This document shows, piece by piece, positions 16,122-24,940 of a stretch of DNA of 64,000 bases. Position numbers and translations under genes: made by a program. Origin of the DNA: Kineosporia babensis (GTDB lineage Bacteria; Actinomycetota; Actinomycetes; Actinomycetales; Kineosporiaceae); NCBI RefSeq assembly GCF_021129305.1, contig NZ_JAJOMB010000003.1, positions 310,001 to 374,000 on the forward strand, in the 5' to 3' direction. Position 1 is the stretch's first letter; each line of letters begins with the position of its first letter. A model generated the notes under the pieces. The model was not told where the DNA came from, searched no databases, and worked only from the letters and a program-made list of their open reading frames with translations.

Positions 16122-18080
16122 TCACCCCACCCGCCAGATGTAGACGCTGTTGTCGGTGGCCACCGCCAGCGTGGTGCTGTCCGGGCTGAACTCCAGTGTC
16201 TCCAGTTCCTCGTCATGGCTCAGCTTGGCCAGGCGCTCACCGGTGCGCACCGCGTAGAGCGAGACGTTCTTGCCGTCCTCCGACCCCGCCGCCAGCACAT
16301 CCCCGGCCGGGGCGAACGCCAGCATGGTCACCGGGTTCTTCCGGTCGATGCTGACCACCTCGTCGAACCCGTTCAGGGTCCAGACGGTCAACTCGCCGTC
16401 GCTCTCCCCCACCGCGAAGTAAAGATGACTCGGGTCGAACGCCACTGCCGTCGTCGAATAACCACGCCGCCAGACCACGCTCATGGTCCACAGGTCCCAC
16501 AGCAGCGCACCGTCCCCGGAAGCACTCAATACCCAGCGCTGATTACCCGAAACCGCGAGGTCGGTGAGGATGCGCTGGTCATGGATCACCGTGTCGTCGT
16601 CGCCGTCCCACAACCGCAGGGTGCGATCGTCGGCCCCGCTCATCAGCCGGTCCCGGCCGCACCAGACCACCTGGTTGATCTCGTCGTCGTGGCCGATCAG
16701 CAGGTCGTCGGACTCGGTGTCGGGCGGGCTCCAGAGCCGGATGGTCTCGTCGCCGGAGGCCGAGGCAAGGCGGCCTTCCGGGCTGAAGGCCAGGTCGTAG
16801 ACCTCGCCGCGGTGCTCGTCCAGGGTGATCCGCTCGCCGCCCGCGCCGATCAGGACGATCTCGCCGTTGCTCAGGCCGACCGCCAGCCACCGGCTGTCCG
16901 GCGAGAAGGCCAGGCTGTACACCGATCGTTCGAAGCTGATTTCGTCGTCCAGCTCGACGTCTTCGGCCGTCCACAGCGCGATGCGGGTGCGGCCGGTATC
17001 CCAATTATGGGACGAGGTGGTTGCGTTCGTAGGGGCAGTCACCACCGGTGGTGGTGGAGGTGGTGGCGGGACCAGTCCTCGCGCGGTGACAAGTTCGGGT
17101 GGGCCGTTCAGCGGGACGAGCGGAGCAAGCGCGGCAAGGGCTTCAGCGAGGATCGGGCTGCGGGTGGCGCCGCCGCTGGCCAGGATGCCGCTCAGGTCAC
17201 GCCATTGAACGGAGTTCGCGGCGAGCAGGCGCCGGGCGTGCTCGATGGCCTGGTCGATGGTGGGCCGGGCCAGGACCGCCAGTTCGTCGCGGCTCAGGGT
17301 GAGCTGGCGGGGACCGGTGCGCAGCGGGTTTCGGGCATAGGCGATGCGGGCCTCGCTGAGCTGGTGCTTGGCCTCACGGGCGGCGGCGAGCAGGTCGGCG
17401 GCATCGGCCGGTTCGGGGGCGTCGCCGAGCTCAAGCTGGTCCAGCCAGCGCTCGACAACAGCCTCATCCAGTGCGAAGCCGCCCACCTCGTCGGTGCCGA
17501 GCACGTCGAGCACCTGGGGTGTCCCGCTGCGGCCGGCGACCAGGGCCAGGTCAAGCGTGCCGCCGCCCAGGTCGAACACCAGCCAGGTGCCGTCGCCGAC
17601 CTCGCCCTCGAGCATCGCCCGGGCTGCGGCCACCGGCTCGGGGGTGAGCGTGACCGGGACTCTGATGCCCCCGGCCGTGAGGGCCTGGCGCACCAGATCC
17701 TGTCGGCCGGCCTCGAAGTCGGCCGGTACCCCCACGTAGACCGCTTCCACCGGCTCGGCGCTCAGCAGCGCGGCCCGTTCCAGGACCCGCCGCACCAGCA
17801 CGCCGAGCAGTTCGTGCACCGGGTGCGCCGTACCACCGAGATATACCGGCGCCGGGGTTCGGAGCAGGCGCTTCAGGTCGTCGCGGTAGCGGTCGGGATG
17901 GGTCACCCGCAGCGTCTCGGCGGCCTGACCGATCAGCCAGGCACCATCCGGTGAGGCGGCCACGGCGGCCCGGAACCACTGCTGTCCGTTGCCCGGGTCG
18001 GGGACCACCCGCTCCCCCTGGGCGTCCACGATCACCGCGGCCACCGACCAGGTGCCCAGGTCGATACCGATCTTCGCCAT
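16122..18080 (-). CDS. Hsp70-type ATPase domain fused to WD40 propeller
   Basis: 652 residues. Residues 1-330 form an Hsp70/actin-fold ATPase: phosphate-1 loop IGIDLGTWSVAAV, phosphate-2 loop VFDLGGGTLDLAL, connect segment VGVPADF and adenosine motif ASGGATRSPIL. The substrate-binding domain and EEVD-like tail of DnaK are absent. Instead there is an eight-proline linker and then about seven WD40 blades to the C-terminus (LAFSPDSRWLAVG, LAFSPEGRLASASGDETIRLW and so on). The propeller probably binds a protein partner under control of the ATPase. ATG 18080 is preferred to TTG 18086. It lies 2 nt after the upstream dynamin-like GTPase gene, so it belongs to that operon. Partner and function are unknown. 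Confidence 0.88.
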   Translation of the reverse strand: MAKIGIDLGTWSVAAVIVDAQGERVVPDPGNGQQWFRAAVAASPDGAWLIGQAAETLRVTHPDRYRDDLKRLLRTPAPVYLGGTAHPVHELLGVLVRRVLERAALLSAEPVEAVYVGVPADFEAGRQDLVRQALTAGGIRVPVTLTPEPVAAARAMLEGEVGDGTWLVFDLGGGTLDLALVAGRSGTPQVLDVLGTDEVGGFALDEAVVERWLDQLELGDAPEPADAADLLAAAREAKHQLSEARIAYARNPLRTGPRQLTLSRDELAVLARPTIDQAIEHARRLLAANSVQWRDLSGILASGGATRSPILAEALAALAPLVPLNGPPELVTARGLVPPPPPPPPVVTAPTNATTSSHNWDTGRTRIALWTAEDVELDDEISFERSVYSLAFSPDSRWLAVGLSNGEIVLIGAGGERITLDEHRGEVYDLAFSPEGRLASASGDETIRLWSPPDTESDDLLIGHDDEINQVVWCGRDRLMSGADDRTLRLWDGDDDTVIHDQRILTDLAVSGNQRWVLSASGDGALLWDLWTMSVVWRRGYSTTAVAFDPSHLYFAVGESDGELTVWTLNGFDEVVSIDRKNPVTMLAFAPAGDVLAAGSEDGKNVSLYAVRTGERLAKLSHDEELETLEFSPDSTTLAVATDNSVYIWRVG

Positions 18081-18082
18081 GC

Positions 18083-19678
18083 TCAAGGCCTTTCTGGGGT
18101 GTCGATCTGGGCCAGCAGAGTGTCGAGACTGCGTTGCAGGTCGCGGGCGGCCAGCCGGGCCGAGCCGGTGAGGGTTGCGGCGGCCGTGGCCCAGCGCGCG
18201 GCTGCGGTCACGGCGGCCTGCCTCAGCTCCGCAGGCGAGGCACCGGGCTCCAGCCCAAGGCGCTCGGGCAGACCCATCCCCCGTTCACCGGTCAGTCGCA
18301 GCAGATCTTCGCGCTGGGCCGGGCTGAACCTCACCAGACCCTGGTAAACCTTGCCCAGCACGTCGATTTGGGCGAACAGGACGCTGTGGGCCAGCATCAC
18401 GTCCTCCAGTCGGCGGCCGATGTCCTCGCACACCGCCAACTCCTGAGAGCCAGGCGGTTGATGCAGCCGGATGCGCCGGTTCGCGGCCGTGATCTGCGCC
18501 AGCGCGCCGCTCACCCGAATCGCCCCGGCCCGGGCACCGAAGTGGTTGTGCACCAGGTCGCGCAGGGCGGCCACCCCGGAAATCCGGTCGAGTTCGGCTC
18601 GTAGCTCATCGATCGGAGGCTTGGCCCGGGACTGCACAATCGCCCTCCACAAGCCCCACGAACTGAAGGTGGTGATCAGCCGTTGCCGACGATCCGGTTC
18701 CAGTGGAAAGTCCGTGCGAGCTGCGAATGCCCTGGACTGATGCGGCATCTGAGCGAAGGATTCCAAGAGCAAGTCATCCTCGACGCCGGTGAGTTCGGCG
18801 ATCGCGGCGAAGTCCTCGTCCGTGGCCAGAGCCGCGGCTTCGCCCAGCAGAGCATTGACCGGGACGATCGCGTGGAACAGTCCGCGCCCCGGCCCACGCA
18901 TGGTGGTCTCGATCTCGCGGCGGGCCAGGACGAAGGGATCGGTGTCGACGGTGGGATCGCGGCGCCGGTCCCGCAGCAGGCCGAACCAGTGCTCGTTGGC
19001 CCGGGGCACCACCCCGATCGCCTTCATCGGGGTCAGCGGTGCCGAATCGTCGCCACCGGTGCTGAATTGGCGCGCTACCTGTTCACTGACCTGGCTGAGG
19101 CCCTCGTTGGCGATCGCATAGACCACCGCATCGGCCGCCCGGACCTCGTCGCCGGTCAGGATCGACAAGGCGTTCTGCGCGTCCGTGCCGTACACCGAAT
19201 TGAAGCCCGGGGTATCGATCAGCCGGAACCGGCTCAGCAGCGGGGCGGGCAGAGTGACCACCACCCGTTCCACATCATCCAAGGACGCATCCGCCCGACG
19301 GGCGGTGAACTCACGAAGCCGCGTCAGCGAGACGTCCTCTGCGGTGCCGTCTTTACGTAGGACACGCAGCGAAGGGCGAGATCCATGGACGATCTCGGTG
19401 AGGACGTAGGTCGTCTCCAGTTGGCCGGTGGCCATCGCCGCCTCCGCCTCGGCGTCGGCCACCGTAAGTCCGCCTTCGGCCCCGATCAGGGCGTTGACCA
19501 GGGTCGACTTACCGCGTTTGATCTCCCCGGCGACAGCTACCCGCATCGGTTCACCGAGCTTGCGCCGCCAGGCCTCGGCCTGATGACCCACGGGCGAGGT
19601 GACCGAACGACTCAGAGCCGCATTGCGGACGTCGGTGAGCACCTCGGAAACGGAATCCTCGAGTGCGGTGGCGGACAC
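18083..19678 (-). CDS. Dynamin-like GTPase (first partner)
   Basis: 531 residues. GTPase motifs: P-loop VAVAGEIKRGKSTLVNAL near residues 46-63, switch region with an ETTYVLTEI segment and G3 DTPGFNSVYG. The C-terminal half is helical and lacks strong membrane helices, as in one member of bacterial dynamin pairs such as IniA/IniC or DynA/DynB. GTG 19678 is chosen because GAGGA lies 5 nt upstream; TTG 19690, overlapping the previous stop as TTGA, is the alternative. It is made with the other GTPase and the Hsp70-WD40 protein, which suggests one membrane-acting complex. Confidence 0.85.
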   Translation of the reverse strand: MSATALEDSVSEVLTDVRNAALSRSVTSPVGHQAEAWRRKLGEPMRVAVAGEIKRGKSTLVNALIGAEGGLTVADAEAEAAMATGQLETTYVLTEIVHGSRPSLRVLRKDGTAEDVSLTRLREFTARRADASLDDVERVVVTLPAPLLSRFRLIDTPGFNSVYGTDAQNALSILTGDEVRAADAVVYAIANEGLSQVSEQVARQFSTGGDDSAPLTPMKAIGVVPRANEHWFGLLRDRRRDPTVDTDPFVLARREIETTMRGPGRGLFHAIVPVNALLGEAAALATDEDFAAIAELTGVEDDLLLESFAQMPHQSRAFAARTDFPLEPDRRQRLITTFSSWGLWRAIVQSRAKPPIDELRAELDRISGVAALRDLVHNHFGARAGAIRVSGALAQITAANRRIRLHQPPGSQELAVCEDIGRRLEDVMLAHSVLFAQIDVLGKVYQGLVRFSPAQREDLLRLTGERGMGLPERLGLEPGASPAELRQAAVTAAARWATAAATLTGSARLAARDLQRSLDTLLAQIDTPERP

Positions 19679-19686
19679 CGACGTCC

Positions 19687-21603
19687 TCAATCGTCCGAGG
19701 TGTGCAGTGCGGCCCGGGCCCGGGCCGACTGCTGAACCGCACCAACGATCTCCCGCTCCTCGGACCGCAGGCGCGCCAGTTCGGCCGTCGCCTCGTCCTG
19801 AGTGCGCTGCAGATCTTCGCTGATTTCCTTGATCCGCAAACGGACCTCACGTTTCGCGCTCTCCACGGCACCGTCCACCGTGGCGAACGCCTGGACCTGA
19901 AGCTGGCGGACCACGTCCTCAAGACGCTTCTTGGCCTCTTCGGTGTTCGGGGCCAGCGCCTGCCGCACGTGCTGACGCAGGCGCGAGCGCCTCTGCTCCG
20001 GGTCGATCCGGTCGAGCGCAGCGAGTTCGGACTGCATGTTGACGGCGGTGCCGACCGCCGTCGCCGCATTTGCTCCAGCCACGGCTCCGCCGATCGCGTA
20101 GACGAGGAGGGAGGCCCCTCCGGTGAACGGCGCCGCGATCATCGCGGCCAGTCCCATTCCCCCGAAAGCACCGATCATTCGGGCAAATCCGGCCTTACGA
20201 GCGGCCTGGGTCCCGGCCTCGGCATAGCGCTGGACCGTCGATTCGAACTTTCGCTTCTCCGGCTCCTGAAACGCACCGGCCTGAGTGCCCCCGAAGGCCG
20301 ACCGGGCTGCGATGCGCTCGAGCGGCACTCCCAGGTCGTTGGCCAGCTCCGTCACGATGGCGTTCGCCGATTCCTCCAGTCCGCCCGCAGCCCGGGTGTA
20401 AAGGTCGTGCACCTGGTTGATCAGGTTCGAGGTGAACCGGTTGGCATCGAGCGAGACCGCCTTGGCGCCGTCGATCTCGGCCTGAGCCAGTGCGCTCAGC
20501 CGGTGGATTCCACTGTTCAGGGCGGTCAGCTGGTCGGTGGCCACCGACCGCAGCGCCGAGTCCAGGTGGGACCGCCAGGTCTTCTCGGTGGCGGTGACCT
20601 GCTGCAGCTGCGCGTCCCGTTCGGCCAGATCTGCTCGTACCGCCAGAATTTCCGGAGTCTGACCCTGCTCCAGAGCGATCATCCGCACCCGGTACCGTTC
20701 TTGGGTCGCCGCCACCGAGGCGTCCAGAGCATTGAGAGCACCTACGGCCAAGAGGTTCTCGGCACGCACGGCGACGCCGGTGCGCAAGGTCTGCCTCAGT
20801 ACCGGAATACCGGATGCCACTTCGTCATCCTCGTCGGCGGCAGTCTGGAACAGCTTCGCCGAAACCGGTAGCACGGTCAGGCTTTCCCGGGCGACGCCCA
20901 GAGCATCGGCTGACTTCTCCCGAAGGTTGTCCACCGCTCGGTCGACCCCGGCCTGCCCGAACTGGATCGCGGGCTTGTCGGCCTGGGCACGAGCCAGAAC
21001 CAGCTCGGTACCGATCCGCTCGCCGACTCGCTGCAGGAAGGTCATCTCCGACTCACTGACCGGGCCGCCGCTGACGAACAACGCCGCGTCGATGTGCTCC
21101 AGGTAGGCGTTGGTGATGACCGCGTGCCGGGGGTTGGTCGAGCCGATCCCGGGCAGGTCGACGAAACCGATGCCCGCCGCCAGCAATGCATCCGGCAGAC
21201 CGACGCGAACCTCGGTGACCTGTCTCTGATTTCCCGGATTCCCGGCCTCCGTGACGTAGCCGGTCAGCTCCGGCGCGGTGATGGCGAATCCCTCCGGCCG
21301 CTCCAGTGTGACCACCGCGATCTGCTCGCGCTCGGCCCACCGCACCACCGTGGGGACGGATGTGGTCGGCCCGACATCGGCCGGGAACAGCTCGGGACGG
21401 CCCAGCACCGCACCCAGCAACGTCGACTTACCGCTGCTGAATTCTCCGCAGACGGCCACCAGGAAGAACCGGTCCCGAAGTTTTCCGGCCATCGTCTGAA
21501 CGTCGTCCCAGCGATCGTCCTGCGTCAGCCCGTGGACCCCGCCGGCGGCCGCAATCACGTCCAAGACGTTGCGAGCGGCCGGCGAGAGGGTGTCCGGCGC
21601 CAT
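19687..21603 (-). CDS. Dynamin-like GTPase with membrane hairpin (second partner)
   Basis: 638 residues. P-loop CGEFSSGKSTLLGAVLG near residues 53-69, switch GPTTSVPTVV, G3 VDLPGIGSTN, then long helical bundles. Near residues 475-515 there are two adjacent hydrophobic segments (IGAFGGMGLAAMIAAPF and SLLVYAIGGAVAGANAA), a membrane-inserting hairpin typical of the DynA/BDLP kind. A coiled-coil tail follows. It is the first gene of the three-gene minus-strand operon and starts 260 nt from the divergent Crp/Fnr regulator. A role in membrane remodelling or protection is expected from the family; the trigger is unknown. Confidence 0.88.
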   Translation of the reverse strand: MAPDTLSPAARNVLDVIAAAGGVHGLTQDDRWDDVQTMAGKLRDRFFLVAVCGEFSSGKSTLLGAVLGRPELFPADVGPTTSVPTVVRWAEREQIAVVTLERPEGFAITAPELTGYVTEAGNPGNQRQVTEVRVGLPDALLAAGIGFVDLPGIGSTNPRHAVITNAYLEHIDAALFVSGGPVSESEMTFLQRVGERIGTELVLARAQADKPAIQFGQAGVDRAVDNLREKSADALGVARESLTVLPVSAKLFQTAADEDDEVASGIPVLRQTLRTGVAVRAENLLAVGALNALDASVAATQERYRVRMIALEQGQTPEILAVRADLAERDAQLQQVTATEKTWRSHLDSALRSVATDQLTALNSGIHRLSALAQAEIDGAKAVSLDANRFTSNLINQVHDLYTRAAGGLEESANAIVTELANDLGVPLERIAARSAFGGTQAGAFQEPEKRKFESTVQRYAEAGTQAARKAGFARMIGAFGGMGLAAMIAAPFTGGASLLVYAIGGAVAGANAATAVGTAVNMQSELAALDRIDPEQRRSRLRQHVRQALAPNTEEAKKRLEDVVRQLQVQAFATVDGAVESAKREVRLRIKEISEDLQRTQDEATAELARLRSEEREIVGAVQQSARARAALHTSDD

Positions 21604-21781
21604 CAGCAGAGGCCTCTCACTGAAATGTCCGGATCACGCAGGACCTGAACGAAAGCGTCCCGTTCGTTTGGGTGTTTTCCCCTGCGTCGCCTGTCCATTG
21701 GTCCCCCAGCCGGCTCGCCGTTACCAAATCTTGTGTCGGATCGTCCCCGTTCGTCCTGATCAGAAAATAGGGTTTGCGGCA

Positions 21782-21807
21782 GCGGGATATCTCCCGCAAA
21801 AGCGGGA
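21782..21807. promoter_or_regulatory. Palindrome in divergent promoter, candidate Crp/Fnr site
   Basis: GCGGGA-TATC-TCCCGC (21782-21797) is a 6-bp inverted repeat with a 4-nt centre, followed at 21802-21807 by a third GCGGGA half-site. It lies between the dynamin operon (starts 21603) and the regulator gene (starts 21863). This is a candidate operator for the neighbouring regulator; the link is inferred from position only. Confidence 0.4.
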
Positions 21808-21862
21808 AACCCCTGACGTGCAACCGCAGTATCCGGTAGCAACGACCGGCAGGAGGCCCGGC

Positions 21863-22561
21863 GTGGTGGAAACGGTGGCAGCTTGGCCTGCGGGGTCGCT
21901 GCTGCAGACGGTGGCGCTCGAGGACCGGGATCGATTGCTCGGCGGCGGACAGGGGCGGTTGTTCCAGACCGGCGAGGATCTGATGCGCGCCGGTGAGCCC
22001 GGCAACCGCGTCCTCGTCCTGGTCTCGGGCTGGGTCCGGGTGGCCGGGCGGTCGCTGGACGGGCGTGAGGTGGGGCTGGCCTACCGCACGGCCGGGGACG
22101 TGGTGGGAGAACTGGCGGTCCTGGACGGCGGGGTCCGCTCGGCCACCGTCTCAGCGGCCACCGTGGTTCACGCGGTCATGCACCGAGCCCAGGAGTTCCT
22201 GGCCCTGCTCGACGAGCGTCCGGCACTGGACCGAGCTCTGCGAAACTCGGCGATCCGCAAGCTCCGCGAATCCACCTTGCACCGGATCGAGATCACCGGT
22301 GCGCCGGTGCGGGTTCGGGTGGCCCACGTCCTGGACTTTCTCGGCCAGGTCTACGGCCGCCGGCGCACCGACGGATCGGTCGAGATCGACCTGCCGATCA
22401 GCCAGGCCGACATCGCCGCCCTGATCGGCGCCTCCGACAGCAGCGTCGAGCGAGCCCTGGCCTGGCTGCGCAACCAGGCCCTGATCGACACCTCGGGCTA
22501 CCGCCATCCCCTGGTCCGAAGGCCGGGCGAACTGGCGGCGATCGCGAGCCGGGCCTCATGA
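21863..22561 (+). CDS. Crp/Fnr-family transcription regulator
   Basis: 232 residues. The N-terminal cyclic-nucleotide-binding-type beta barrel (about 25-140) contains GQGRLFQTGEDLMRAGEPGN and VVGELAVLDGGVRSATV. The second resembles the phosphate-binding cassette of CRP, so cyclic nucleotide binding is plausible. The C-terminal winged helix-turn-helix has the ISQADIAALIGASDSSVERA segment. GTG 21863 is chosen because AGGAGG lies 6 nt before it; the open frame continues upstream without coding character. The stop overlaps the next gene by ATGA, coupling it to a cyclase-like protein, which suggests that regulator and ligand source are made together. Confidence 0.88.
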   Translation: MVETVAAWPAGSLLQTVALEDRDRLLGGGQGRLFQTGEDLMRAGEPGNRVLVLVSGWVRVAGRSLDGREVGLAYRTAGDVVGELAVLDGGVRSATVSAATVVHAVMHRAQEFLALLDERPALDRALRNSAIRKLRESTLHRIEITGAPVRVRVAHVLDFLGQVYGRRRTDGSVEIDLPISQADIAALIGASDSSVERALAWLRNQALIDTSGYRHPLVRRPGELAAIASRAS

Positions 22562-23373
22562 GCCGGGAACCCCGGGCCGTGCGCAGCACCTGCCTGATCA
22601 CCGACATCGAAGGCTTCCGCACCCGCGACGCGGCCACTCAGCGCGAGATGCAGCGCCGTCTGGTCACCATGACCGAATGGGGGCTGCGCAAGGGCGGGAT
22701 CCGCAGGTACCAGGCCCGCTACCAGGACCGGGGCGACGGCCAGCTGGTCATCCTGCCCGCCGGCATCGACGAGTTCACCGTCGTCCCCACCTTCATCCTC
22801 TCGCTCCGCGACGCCCTGGCGGACTCCAACCGGGAAGGCAGCATCGGCCGCATGCGGGTCCGGCTCGCCCTGGCCCAGGGGGTGGTGCAGGACGGCTACC
22901 TGGGCGTGGTCAGCCGAGCCGTTGTGGTGGCCAGCACCATCGTGGACGCCGACGCCCTGCGCCGGCTACTCACCGCCTCGCGGCACAGCGACCTGGCCGT
23001 CGCTCTCACCGACGACATCTACACGGACGTTGTGGTCCCGAAACCGACGCCGCTGTCGGACCGGGCATTCACGGCCGTGAGCATCCCGGCCAAGAACAAC
23101 GAGCGGATCGGCGTGCACATCCAGGCACTGCACACAGTCGATGCGAAGCCGGCTGGTCGGGCGTCCTTCGACCCCACAGTGGCGGGGTTCGCGTTGGCCG
23201 GGATCGGGCTGCCCGGCCTGCTGCCGATAGCCGATCAGATGGTGCATGAGCACGATTATTTCGGGCCGGACGAAGACAGCCACGTAGATTCTGCCTGGCA
23301 TCCGGAAGACACCCACGCCCTGGCCGAGCACGACGACGGGGATGAGCCCGACGACGACCAGGGCTGGCCCTGA
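22558..23373 (+). CDS. Class III cyclase-like protein
   Basis: 271 residues. The N-terminal 190 residues resemble a nucleotidyl cyclase homology domain: CLITDIEGFRTRD (first metal Asp, compare FADIVGFT), then YQDRGDGQLVILPAG (second metal Asp in the GDG turn), then MRVRLALAQGVVQDGYLG. Both metal positions are kept, so catalysis is possible, although the fold call rests on reading alone. A short hydrophobic segment (VAGFALAGIGLPGLLPIA, residues 203-220) could be membrane-associated, and the tail is very acidic. It is coupled by ATGA to the Crp/Fnr gene. The response regulator at 8620-9741 carries a related but degenerate domain. Confidence 0.72.
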   Translation: MSREPRAVRSTCLITDIEGFRTRDAATQREMQRRLVTMTEWGLRKGGIRRYQARYQDRGDGQLVILPAGIDEFTVVPTFILSLRDALADSNREGSIGRMRVRLALAQGVVQDGYLGVVSRAVVVASTIVDADALRRLLTASRHSDLAVALTDDIYTDVVVPKPTPLSDRAFTAVSIPAKNNERIGVHIQALHTVDAKPAGRASFDPTVAGFALAGIGLPGLLPIADQMVHEHDYFGPDEDSHVDSAWHPEDTHALAEHDDGDEPDDDQGWP

Positions 23374-23479
23374 TCCGGCGGTCATCAGCAGTCATTTGAT
23401 GCCTCACCCGGCACCTGCCTCCCAACCGGTCCATGCTTTCCGGTGAGAGCACCGGTTCGAGACGAGAGGCTGAGGATCT

Positions 23480-24058
23480 ATGGCTCAGGGGGTCGACTAC
23501 TCCTTCGACCGGCCGTCACCCGAGGCGATCAAGGAGGCCGGGTACTCCTTCGCCGGGCGTTATCTGGCCCCCAACCGGGCCAAGGCCCTGAGTAAGGCCG
23601 AGGCCGACCTGCTGATCCGGGCCGGCCTCGACATCTTCTGTGTCTGGCAGGCCTACGGGGACTGGGAGCACGATCTCAGCGGCGGCCGGGACCAGGGCAT
23701 CGTGCACGCTCAGCAGGCCGCGCAGCAGCTCCGGGAATGTGGTGGGCCGGCCGAGAGCCCCATCTACTTCGCTGTCGACTTCGATGCCCAGAAGGCTCAG
23801 TTGCCCACGGTCGGCCGGTACTTCCAGGGTGTGGCTCAGGTGCTGGGGGTGCACCGGACCGGTGCCTACGGTGGCATCAACACCCTCAAATTCCTGTTCG
23901 ACCAGCACCTGATCAGCTACGGCTGGCAGACCTACGCCTGGTCCAGGGGAAAGTGGGATCCGCGGGCCCAGTTGCGTCAGGTCGAGATGGGAAAGGTCGA
24001 CAATGCCGCGGTCGACTTCAACGTGGCCCAGAACGCAGACTTCGGGCAGTGGCACTGA
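23480..24058 (+). CDS. DUF1906 (Rv2525c-like glycoside hydrolase fold) protein
   Basis: 192 residues. Family signatures are the opening GVDYSFDRPSPEAIKEAGYS, FAGRYLAPNRAKALSKAEAD, and the strand IYFAVDFDAQ carrying the two acidic residues of the TIM barrel. Members act on, or bind, cell-wall glycans. In this copy no signal peptide precedes the domain, which starts at residue 3, so export would need another route. ATG 23480 follows GAGAGGCTGAGG. It stands alone between the cyclase-like gene and a hydrolase. Confidence 0.85.
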   Translation: MAQGVDYSFDRPSPEAIKEAGYSFAGRYLAPNRAKALSKAEADLLIRAGLDIFCVWQAYGDWEHDLSGGRDQGIVHAQQAAQQLRECGGPAESPIYFAVDFDAQKAQLPTVGRYFQGVAQVLGVHRTGAYGGINTLKFLFDQHLISYGWQTYAWSRGKWDPRAQLRQVEMGKVDNAAVDFNVAQNADFGQWH

Positions 24059-24142
24059 CGGCGCGTCGGCTGTCGAATTCCGGGCAGGCTGTTCGTCGAG
24101 CAGGGTGACAGCACCGCCCACGACAACCGCCAGGAGTTCCCC

Positions 24143-24940
24143 ATGACGACCGTTACCTCGGCCGACGGCACCACCATTGCGTGCTCGAGCATCGGCTCTG
24201 GACCAGCTCTGGTCCTGGTCGACGGCGCGTTCGGGCACCGGGCGTTCGGTCCCAACCCTGCGTTGGCCAAGCTTCTGGCCAGTGACTTCACGGTCTGGAC
24301 GTATGACCGGCGGGGGCGGGGAGGCAGTGGCGACCAGCCGTCGTCCAGCGTGGAGCAGGAGTACGACGATCTTGCCGCGGTGATGAAGGAGGCTGGTGGG
24401 GAGGCGTTCGTCTACGGCATTTCGTCCGGTGCGGCGCTCGTTCTGGACGCGGTTGCCCATGGAGTGCCGGCGAGGCGGGTGGCGGTGTTCGAGGCGCCGT
24501 TCGTGGTGGACGATTCGCGCCCGCCGGTCCCGGCCGATCATCAGGAACACCTTGCTGCGCTGCTGGCCGAGGACCGGCGGGGAGCGGTGGTGTCCTGGTT
24601 CATGCGACGGGGCGTAGGGCTGCCCGCGGCCATGGTCGCCTTCATGCACCTGATGCCTGCGTGGCCCAAGCTCAAGCGTCTGGCCCACACCGTTCCCTAC
24701 GACCTGGCCCACCTCGGCACCGCCGCTTACGGACGTCCTTTGGACCCGACGCGCTGGGCCGGCCTGCAAGTGCCGACGCTCGTGGTCGACGGCGGCAAGA
24801 GCCCGGCCTCGATGCGTAACGCCATGGCCGAACTGGCGCGGGTCCTGCCCAGCGCCCGGTACGAGACGCTGCCAGGGCAGATGCACATCGTGAAGCCGGC
24901 CGTCCTGGCCCCGGTGCTGACTAAGTTCTTCCTGAGCTGA
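24143..24940 (+). CDS. Alpha/beta-fold hydrolase
   Basis: 265 residues, cytoplasmic. Nucleophile elbow YGISSGAAL (Ser near residue 95), a preceding strand TVWTYDRRGRGGSG, and a late catalytic His in GQMHIVKPAV near residue 249. The cap is small. Length and motifs fit the general hydrolase family of small-molecule esterases and lactonases; the substrate is unknown. ATG 24143 has CAGGAG upstream. The 3' end overlaps the convergent spherulin-4 gene by 20 nt. Confidence 0.88.
   Translation: MTTVTSADGTTIACSSIGSGPALVLVDGAFGHRAFGPNPALAKLLASDFTVWTYDRRGRGGSGDQPSSSVEQEYDDLAAVMKEAGGEAFVYGISSGAALVLDAVAHGVPARRVAVFEAPFVVDDSRPPVPADHQEHLAALLAEDRRGAVVSWFMRRGVGLPAAMVAFMHLMPAWPKLKRLAHTVPYDLAHLGTAAYGRPLDPTRWAGLQVPTLVVDGGKSPASMRNAMAELARVLPSARYETLPGQMHIVKPAVLAPVLTKFFLS

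Noticed and set aside
16215-17954. 579-codon open frame on the plus strand opposite the Hsp70-WD40 gene
   Set aside because: Its product is an irregular Gln/Arg/His/Gly-rich text without motifs; it is the usual antisense shadow of a GC-rich gene whose minus-strand product has clear Hsp70 and WD40 motifs.
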